Positions 56,174 to 64,000 of a DNA stretch of 64,000 bases are shown in pieces. The stretch's first letter is position 1. Each line of letters opens with the position of its first letter. The notes under the pieces are model-generated. The model did no database searches and was not told the origin of the DNA. It worked only from the letters and a program-made list of their open reading frames with translations. Source of the DNA: Pachyseris speciosa (taxonomy: Eukaryota; Cnidaria; Anthozoa; Scleractinia; Pachyseridae); the NCBI GenBank assembly GCA_016490735.1, contig JAEMWC010000252.1:721001-785000 (forward strand), written 5' to 3'. The position numbers and the translations under genes are program-made.

Positions 56174-56700
56174 TAACCGCTTGTTGTGGGGTGGAAAGGG
56201 GCTTTTAGACTCAGTTGATAACCCTTCACATAGAAAGGGTCCAAAGCCCAATTTTGTCAGCGGTTTCAGCCAAGATTGTTGCTTCATCCACGTTCGACAT
56301 GATTGAGATGCCCACAGTACGAACAAAATGCGTTTGTACAGGTGCTCACTTCGAAAGCATCTAGTGAAAAACTCCGCCAGACGTTTTCCAGTATTCCCAA
56401 ATTACTTACAGTAGTTTTAACAACTAAACCGTTTAATTTAACGTGGATCTTGTCATAAGAATTGTATTTTCCTGATGTAATGCGTGATAACTTCCCTGGT
56501 CTGTGCATGGTTCGTCGACTCATTATTTGAATTTATTAATCTAAATTTAACAACTCAAAAGCCAATGCGGAGTTTTATTTTCATTGTTTTACTCAAAATT
56601 ATATCAATATAGAACCTGGCTTTACCTGAAATGCATATCGTTTTATTAAATTTTAAATTAAAGCCACTTAACCTGATTAATATAAACAAGAAAAAAGTCA
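56174..56700 (+). repeat. GPCR-flank repeat fragment, copy B
   Basis: Counterpart of 5705-6200; no receptor follows. Confidence 0.6.
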
Positions 56701-58190
56701 AAATCGTTGTCCATATCTTTGTCCACATCTTTGTCCGCCGGTGATTTTTGTGTGGGAATCCTGTGGTATCCCACACTATTGCTATCGGCTCTGTAAAAAG
56801 CGAGCTACAATAGTGGACAAAAGTGTTGACACATTTGAGCAAAATACTCGCTTTCTATCAGCGTCCTTCCGTAATTGAGAAAACTTCTTTTTTGTCGACA
56901 GCGAAGCCCCCCTCTCCCCCTTTTCAATGTTGAAATACGCTCCGTGGATACTGGCACGTGGTTACAACATTGGAAAGGGGGGAGGGGGTCGAATTGTGAG
57001 AATTGGAGATTGGAAAACTTATACGTTTAAAGAACAAGGTTTTTTTTTTGAGAGTGTCTCAACTACTACTTTTGTCCATGAGCTAGCTAGCTAGGTAACG
57101 TCCAATATTCCGACCATTATCCGGAGCTGTTCGAATGAGAACGACGACATTTGACTGGATACACCGATACCGACCATTACCCGAAACTGTTCGACTGAGA
57201 ACGAAATTTGATCGCTTCAAAAGTGGTCGGACAATGACAACGTTTGACTGGTTACAGCCGATAACAGGAAATGTGGGGAGAGATAAACCACTTTTTCACG
57301 ATACGTTTCGCTCCTTCTGATGAAAGGCTTAAATAAAGTATAAACACATTTATTTTCAACGAAAGTCAAATACAATTCTTATCGAGTACTTCAACAGCGG
57401 CCTTGATTTATCGAACGGAATTCTCACAGAAAGCCGTAGAAAATAATAAACTATCGGGGCAAATTTATGTCACGTGCTAGGTAACCAGAGGTATCATATT
57501 TCAGTCGATCATGTGGCTCTTCGAAGTTTCGAGATTTCTTCGGCCATCCTTTTTTCTGCGACAATGTTGCTGTAACATTAGCTAACAACGCTTATTCTAA
57601 GGCAAACAAGAAAGACGTTTTTGAGCTCATTTCACATTGCCATTTAATTGAAAGCCGAACAGCAATGTGCTTATTGAATGTTTTTTCTAAGCTTTGTGAT
57701 AAAATTCTAAATTATTTGGTAACCAAAACAAACAGCAAGGCAAAGTGAGCGAAATTAAAAGCAAGTTTTTCTCGAGATGAAAGTGGCATCTTGTTGTGGT
57801 AACTGTTCGCAGTTACTGTCTCTGTAATTATCAACGAACCGGCCGACGTTGAAAAGGCGAAAGGTAAAAGCATGTTATCATGTTCGCTACATCCGAGCAA
57901 GTATTTGGTTGAATTACACAGGGAAGCCTGCGTTTAGCGAAAAAAGAAATTTTACTGGTTTTCCCACTCATCAGTGACCTCATTAAGTGACCTCAACAGG
58001 CGTTGATTACAGCTCGCTATGGCTGTGGCTATGGTTGTGCTGTTGTCGTGCCGAACTATTAAAATTCGAGAATTAAATTCGGCAGGATGAATTTGATGTC
58101 ACTGAATTAAAATTAGTACTGTCCTTTAGTCGTGACACTCCTGATCAAATTCATTTGAGTTCGGCATGGCAGTAGCAAGACGTTTGGAAA
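56701..58190. other. Non-coding stretch, counterpart of 6200-7844
   Basis: No gene. Lacks the foldback seen in copy A at 6935-7053. Confidence 0.5.
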
Positions 58191-58543
58191 TACCGTAAAA
58201 GCTCTATTAAGCCCCCGCCCCTCCTCCCCCTCTCTAATCCCCCCCCTGGTCTATTTTTAAACTAATTTACTAATATATATCTATTTTTAAACTAATATAC
58301 ACTCAAACACTGTTGCTCTTTATTAAATAATCAAGTTTCACTGCAGCTGTGTGAGTTTGGTACAAAAGCTATTATAAGATGTAAACGGCGTGTTTGAGAT
58401 TTCAAATAAACCCCCCCCCTCTCTTTTAAGCACCCCTGTCTAATAAGCCCCCGCTGCCTAACCTATTGCCTAACCTATTGCCCCCGTCAATGAGGCATGA
58501 AATTAAATAAGCCCCCCGGGGGCTTAATAGAGCTTTTACGGTA
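58191..58543. mobile_element. MITE, TACCGTAAAAGCTC family, copy B
   Basis: Same ends as 7845-8480 but about 280 bp shorter through loss of one internal duplicate block. Confidence 0.75.
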
Positions 58544-58874
58544 GGCCTAAGTTGACTTCAATAGACTTTTCAGGTCTTTTCACCCTGATTTATTCATACC
58601 TATCATCTATGTGCTCAATCAGTTGTTAGCTTTTCGTATATAGTACCTTGATATCCCACACATGTAGCCGTTAGGCTACCTATTTTTTTGGGAAGGCAGC
58701 AGATTCATTTGCCAGAACCTAGCAGCAATGCTGACTGCATCTGGCTAGCTTCCTATCCAGTTTGTTTACAGGCCTTGACAAAGACTGATCGGTGCCCAGA
58801 TCCTAGGCTCAGACACATTGTAAGCGAGAAATGGCGCTTAGATCATTTTATAATATAGCTCACGCATCTTTTCA

Positions 58875-59222
58875 TTGGTAATGGTAATGGTAATGGTAAT
58901 GGTTTATATACCGCACATATCACATTGTTTCATGGCGGTTTACAATTCTTCTCTAGGGTGAGATCGGACGTCAGCCTGTAAAGGCGCCTCTGGCAGCCGC
59001 TATCAGTCCATATTTGATCTCACCCACCCACCCAACCCACGCATGAACGTCAAGACAGATGCAAGGTAGACCACCACCCCGGGAACTACGTCCCCTACTC
59101 TTTATTTCGAACAGTGTGTGGGTTCTTTAACGTCCCACAGATTATTAGGAGCAAGTGTTGTGAGACGGGACCTAAGGTTTATCGTACTTATCCGAGAAGA
59201 CTAGAAAGTCTAACCGTTTGCA

Positions 59223-59254
<32 letters not shown>

Positions 59255-59353
59255 ATTATTTAAAGACCCTGAGTGTTGGTCCGGCCGGGGTTTGAACCCG
59301 CGACCTCCCGCACAGTAGTCCGGTGCTCTACCACTGAGCTAACCGGGCGGCGT
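58875..59353 (-). repeat. tRNA-derived SINE, minus strand, copy B
   Basis: Counterpart of 8812-9276, with extra ggtaat units at its tail. Confidence 0.8.
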
Positions 59354-59724
59354 CGAGCGTGCCTTATGAGAGTACAAAGAACGCGGATGACGCCATTTGT
59401 CTGCGCATACAGTTTCAAAATCATTACAATTCTGGCATTTTTCACAATTCAAAAAGTAAACTTCTAGAATTAAAATAGTACAGTCATAAAATAAAACAGA
59501 CAGCACGAATTCTAAGTGCTGCTTGTTTTGACTGAACAATTCTAACCGCCTGTTAAAATGAATTTTTAAAACAGGACACAGTGTTGACGCAAGTTGTACG
59601 ACACTGACGCAATTCTGCGCGCGCAAGCTGAATTTGCTCAGTTTCCTCACAAATTGAAACGAATTTAGCTACAAATTTCATGATTCACTTGTCCAGAATT
59701 GTGCACTTTTTCCTTAAGGCACCG

Positions 59725-60019
59725 TCACACTAAGCAATTTTTCGTGCAACATTTCTCGCAATTTTGTTGTGATGCGAGTTGCAAGAAAAATTGCCTCGTG
59801 TAGCAGCCTGTTATGAACAGGTCTCACATTTTTTGTTGCCGCATTTGTACATAGTAGAAGTAGAAGATGGTTCTAATTTTTGCAACACTTCTCGCAGTGC
59901 TACAACGAATTTTCCAAGCTTTGCGTAGGAGTGTTACACTTGGCAACGTTTCGTGCAACTTGTCTCGCAATGCTGCAACAAAATTGCAAGATAAGTTGCA
60001 CGGAAAATTGCCTAGTGTA
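59725..60019. mobile_element. MITE upstream of YME1L-like exon, copy B
   Basis: Counterpart of 10453-10750, with inverted ends TCACACTAAGCAATTTTTCG and GTTACACTAGGCAATTTTCC (complement of the right end). Confidence 0.7.
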
Positions 60020-60785
60020 ACCAACATAGATGAAATATGCATTTCTTTCTCGCAGAGCACTTATCAGCCCTGGTCGATTTGACACCAAGATTAACGTTCC
60101 CATGCGCGATGTCAAAGGTCGGCATGATATCCCCAAGTTACATCTCAAGAATGTTCAAGTTGCAGATGGTAAGATTATTGTGGCTTAACCCGTTAAGCGT
60201 TAATCCCTGGAACCAATATGAATATTCTCCTCACCGAACTCCACATATGTCTTATTTTACGAGTTGGAAGAATCCGTTCAATCATTAGGGCATTCTGACG
60301 ATCTTTGGTAATCATTTTTTGTTTGTTCTCATGAATTTATGCTTAATCAAGTAGTAACAGTGCAAGGAGAAATTACATGCTGGTCACTGTTGGGGTTGAA
60401 GCAGCGGCTGACTTGACTGTGACGTTCTACGGTGACGGAACTCTAGGGACAACATACGGGTTTCCTCCCCTCCTCACTCCCCCTCAGGAACTCACTTGGA
60501 CAGCACAATCAGATCACTATAGTGCTTACTTTTGGTGAGCAATAATTCAATCAAGTCGGTCAGTCGGTCGATCTGTCATTTATTTATTTCACTATACTGT
60601 GTAACCACAGATGTCAATATTGAGGTACTTGCCAGGGGAACAGCTGGCTTTTCAGGTATGATATACAGTGTATAGTACTTAAAATTAATGTACTTGAGTT
60701 CCCTCTGAAAATGAACCTTGAGGTTGTCTTACTATCTTTTCTTAATTATAATAATCTTACTAATAAGTGTTTTACTAATTCAAAA

Positions 60786-61492
60786 CATAAAGCCCGCCGC
60801 ACACGTGAGGAAACAGCTGAGCAAAATGCCTCGCGAGGCAGTTAAAGCTCCATTTACACGAGCAATTTTTCCTTGACAAGTTTGCCTTGTCAAGGAAAAT
60901 CTGGCGGGCTAGCTTTTCCTTGACAAGGAAAAATTGTCAAGTCAGAAATTTGCTCGTGTAGATGGACAACAAGGAAAATGTGACAAGGATATTATTGTTG
61001 CGGGCATAACCGAAACTTGTCAAGGGAAACTTGCTGATCGTCTACATGAACAAGGAAACCTTGCCAATGGAAAATTGTAAAGGAAAACTTGTTGATCATC
61101 TCCACGAGCAATAAAAATTGACAAGTAAACTTGTCAAGGAAAAATTGCTCGTGTAAGGCCGGTTACAGACGAGCAAGTTTTCCTTGACAAGTGTCATTGA
61201 CAATTTTTATTTGCTCATATTTATGAACGACAAATTTTCTTTGACAAGTTTTGCCTTCACAAGTTTTATTTGCTGGTGTGAAAGAACGAACAAGTTTTCT
61301 TTGGCAATGATTCACTGTAGCCAGCAATTCAATTACACAGCGGAGGAAAATATCAGAAATGTTTGATATTGATCTCTCCGCCTCGCTAGGCGAATTTCTC
61401 ACCGAAATTTCCCCGCAGTCGAGAGGAAATAGCTGAGCTAACTGCCTCGGGAGGCATTTTGCTCAGCTGTATCCTCACGTGTGCGGCGGGCT
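60786..61492. mobile_element. Palindromic MITE interrupted by a second foldback element
   Basis: The outer ends AAGCCCGCCGCACACGTGAG and the complement are those of 12416-12687. The middle (about 60844-61343) is replaced by an unrelated foldback built of TTGACAAG/CTTGTCAA words with CCATTTACACGAGCAA-type ends. About 90 bp of the host MITE centre were lost. Confidence 0.75.
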
Positions 61493-62523
61493 TAACATTG
61501 CCTTGATTCTTGTCTTTTTCTGAGTGCATTGTATTTATTTCCAGAATACAGAGAGCTGGCAATGAATAGTTGTCCTGTGTTCGGCGCAATACAGCGTATT
61601 TTGAGGATATTTTTCACCGAAACACACTTTTAAATGACTTCAAAGTCACATAAAGCCAAAAATTCCTCCACCGAGCAGCCATAACTATTCTGCAGCACGA
61701 AACCATTCCCCCTGTCATTTAAACCAAGAGAGCCTCATACTCTCTTGTTTAAACATAATTATCCTTTGCGCTGTCTCAAAAAATTATGCTTTGTTACTTT
61801 TATTATTGTGTAGCTTCTTATCAGTTATGTTCACTCTATGGATTGATTTATCATTAGGTGCTGACCTCGCCAACTTGGTAATTGCCGCTGCAATTTACGC
61901 TGCCACTGAAGGAGACCAAAGTGTTACAACGAAACATCTTGAATTTGCAAGGGACAAGATTCTCATGGGTAAGCGTTTTACACGTACATGTGATGTTTAG
62001 AAGCTTAACTTTAGTTCATGAATGTTATTTTTGTTATGATCGTTTTTAGGGAAAATCCAAATCCGGATTCTCGACTCCAAATACAGATTTTGCGTTTCTT
62101 TACAAAAATCTAAAAAAGTATTATAAATCCAAAGAATCCATACACCGAGTGCATTCATTAGATCAAATCAGCTGAATCCGGATTTTTTGGATATATGATC
62201 CGTGCGTTTCTTTGAGAACGGGTGAAAAAAAATAAAAAAAGAATTGCTGAGAACGTCAACGAAATGTACCAAAATGTAAATGAACGTGCGGGGGATCGTT
62301 TTTGCTCATTAAGCCCATTGTTTTGCGGCGTTCTCTTTGCCGTCGTCGTCGTTGCTAAAGCTCCAATCACCATCACCTTCGTCACCGTCATCTTCATCAT
62401 GTTCGTCACTGCCATCGTCATCGTTATCGTCATCATCATCAAATTTAGTTATCATATCTCGGGAATCTCCCCTATATACAGCATTTTATTAAACAGTTAA
62501 CCACTTGGTCACATTTGGCCAAT

Positions 62524-63063
62524 AGAGACCTTAAGATACTCCAATTCCGGTGTACGGGTACGGGCAGGGCGCCATGTTTGACCATATTTGGTAATGGCAT
62601 CATCTTACTACCCGGTAACTTAGCCGTTTATCCGGGGTAAGTGGCATGCTACTCGTGTTTACTTACGGGTAAGTTGTAAAGGACAAGTAAACGATGTTTT
62701 AAGCGAAATGAGCAAAAAAGTAAGTCAATTGTGCTGTCTAATTTGTATTTGTACCAAGTAAAGTCTAATTAACAAGAAATATTTGACCAAAAACCAGCTG
62801 ATTAAGCGTTGGAAGCGACGAATGGCGGCGACATGTTCGTGGTCGAAAATCGTTTCGAAGACAAAATTGTACCAGCCACTTTTGTGAACCTTTAAGCTTA
62901 TCTAGCCAAAATAAAGGAAAATGTGTTTCGAAAGGACAGTTTCCAGGAAATTTTGAGTTTATCGTTACTACCACGGGCATAAAGCAGCAACATTTCGTCT
63001 ACGTACCTTTCTGTATGCAAGGAACAAAATATTTGGAGCCTTGTTAAGCGAAAACAAAAACAA

Positions 63064-63095
<32 letters not shown>

Positions 63096-63334
63096 AAAAA
63101 AAACCACTGACCAAATTCAAGAAAAAACGAACAGATACTGATAAAACATTGCCGGTGACTACAAACCTAACCTTGGCAGCCGCCATGTTTACTAAACGGG
63201 AATAAGTTAAGGTTTCAGTCCTTCTATGCTTAGTCCGGGTAACTTAAGTTGATGTTCCCGTCACTTTTCACGTGTACGGGTACCAGTAATTTACCCGTAC
63301 CCGTACACAGGAATCGGGGTATCTTAAGGTCTCT
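62524..63334. mobile_element. TIR element in intron, TSD AAT, copy B
   Basis: Counterpart of 13722-14521, flanked by AAT (62521-62523; 63335-63337). Confidence 0.75.
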
Positions 63335-64000
63335 AATAACGAATACATTTGTCACTTTCCTGGCTCTTCTACCAATTGATTTTTTGGAAACTTCATCGCT
63401 TAGGTCCTGAACGGAAGAGCGCTGTTATCGAAGCCAAAAACAGGGAACTGGTAGCATACCACGAGGGCGGACATGCACTTGTGGCTCTGTACACCCCAGG
63501 AGCAATGCCAATCCACAAAGCAACCATTGCACCACGTGGCCAGGCTCTTGGAATGGTATGCAAGCTACTCTTGTTGTCATATGATTTTTAATAGCTTTCG
63601 TGTCATCCTGCAGATGTTATTTTCAGCATGACCAATCACAACAGACCAAAACAGTGCAATGAGCCAATCAGAATACCAAGTAACTGCATGCAGCCGGCGT
63701 AAAGCGCGGGAAAATACGCGCGTACAAGTCGCGATTGGCTTTGGATTTGCTTCTCATTGGTTGAAAATGTAGCGCGAGTTTTGTTGGCCAATCACTGAGC
63801 GAAGCAATGGAAAACTAAAGCAAACGCAATTTACTTTCGACACTCAATTGAAAACCGCTCTATGTAAAGGATATTTGTCATCTTGCGCTTTTTTAAAGGT
63901 TGCCCAGTTGCCGGAGAAAGATGAGCTGAATTAGTCTAAAGCACAACTCCTTGCAAGGCTGGATGTCGCAATGGGAGGACGAGTCGCAGAGGAGATTATT

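Larger units (their letters stand above)
50848..64000 (+). repeat. Segmental duplication, copy B (cut by window end)
   Basis: Collinear with 2765-15186 apart from indels and the 2.37 kb PLE dimer. The 3' end stops within the fifth readable YME1L-like exon only because the window ends. Confidence 0.9.
60056..64000 (+). pseudogene. YME1L1-like: YME1L-like i-AAA protease gene, copy B (partial; shared nonsense)
   Basis: Five exons with correct AG/GT borders and phases: 60056-60168 (ALIRPGRFDTKINVP, RDVKGRHD), 60611-60655 (DVNIEVLARGTAGFS), 61858-61968 (ADLANLV...DKILM), 63404-63555 (HEGGH zinc site) and 63899 to the window end (VAQLPEKDELN, stop, SKAQLL, MGGRVAEE). Unlike copy A, the first exon is in frame and the second keeps its donor. 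The only defect seen is TAG at 63932-63934, identical to copy A. No upstream AAA exons lie within the window, so the gene is 5'-incomplete here too. The remaining 3' exons lie beyond the window. Confidence 0.85.

Overview
The window is eukaryotic, and its repeat content points to a cnidarian, most likely an anthozoan such as a stony coral. Genes are sparse: one family of intronless class A GPCRs and one multi-exon mitochondrial AAA-protease gene with GT-AG introns. The rest is dense in transposable elements: Penelope-like elements (PLEs), L1-like and CR1/L2-like LINEs, a PIF/Harbinger element, tRNA-derived SINEs and many foldback MITEs. The host assignment is inferred from this mix, not from a marker gene.

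Layout. 1-2760 is repeat DNA (the 3' part of an L1-like element, a PLE 3' relic, low-copy repeat). 2765-15186 is copy A of a segmental duplication; copy B is 50848-64000 and runs off the window. Each copy carries, in order, a SINE-like head, a roughly 1.1 kb GPCR-upstream repeat, an intact GPCR (4267-5220; 54722-55675), a second SINE, a long non-coding stretch with MITEs, and the 3' half of a YME1L-like protease gene on the + strand. In copy A the protease exons continue to about 21224. 21225-25190 is non-coding. 25190-26400 holds two decayed GPCR copies. 26656-30636 is an L1-like remnant split by a CR1/L2-like insertion. 30781-31150 is the tail of a second PLE family. 31640-36480 is MITEs and low-copy repeats. 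36489-39995 is a nearly intact Harbinger element. 40040-45330 is locally duplicated repeat DNA. 45335-50170 is a third GPCR locus (49116-50069), interrupted by a PLE dimer. 51378-53747 is a second PLE dimer, inserted in the GPCR flank of copy B.

Main observations. (1) Both large PLE insertions are head-to-head inverted dimers: both outer ends are element 3' ends, and each insertion has its own 13-bp target-site duplication. (2) All four of those outer ends carry a short hammerhead-ribozyme-like motif. A second PLE family at 31066-31115 has another with a canonical core, and a decayed one lies at 1930-1963. (3) Both YME1L-like copies share the same in-frame TAG where a Trp is expected. Copy A then gained a frameshift and lost a splice donor, while copy B kept both, so the order of decay can be read from the sequence. 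(4) Three intact GPCR paralogues and two pseudogenes share upstream DNA that also occurs without a receptor.

Coordinates of exons, terminal repeats and target-site duplications were read by hand. No database search, folding or alignment program was run.
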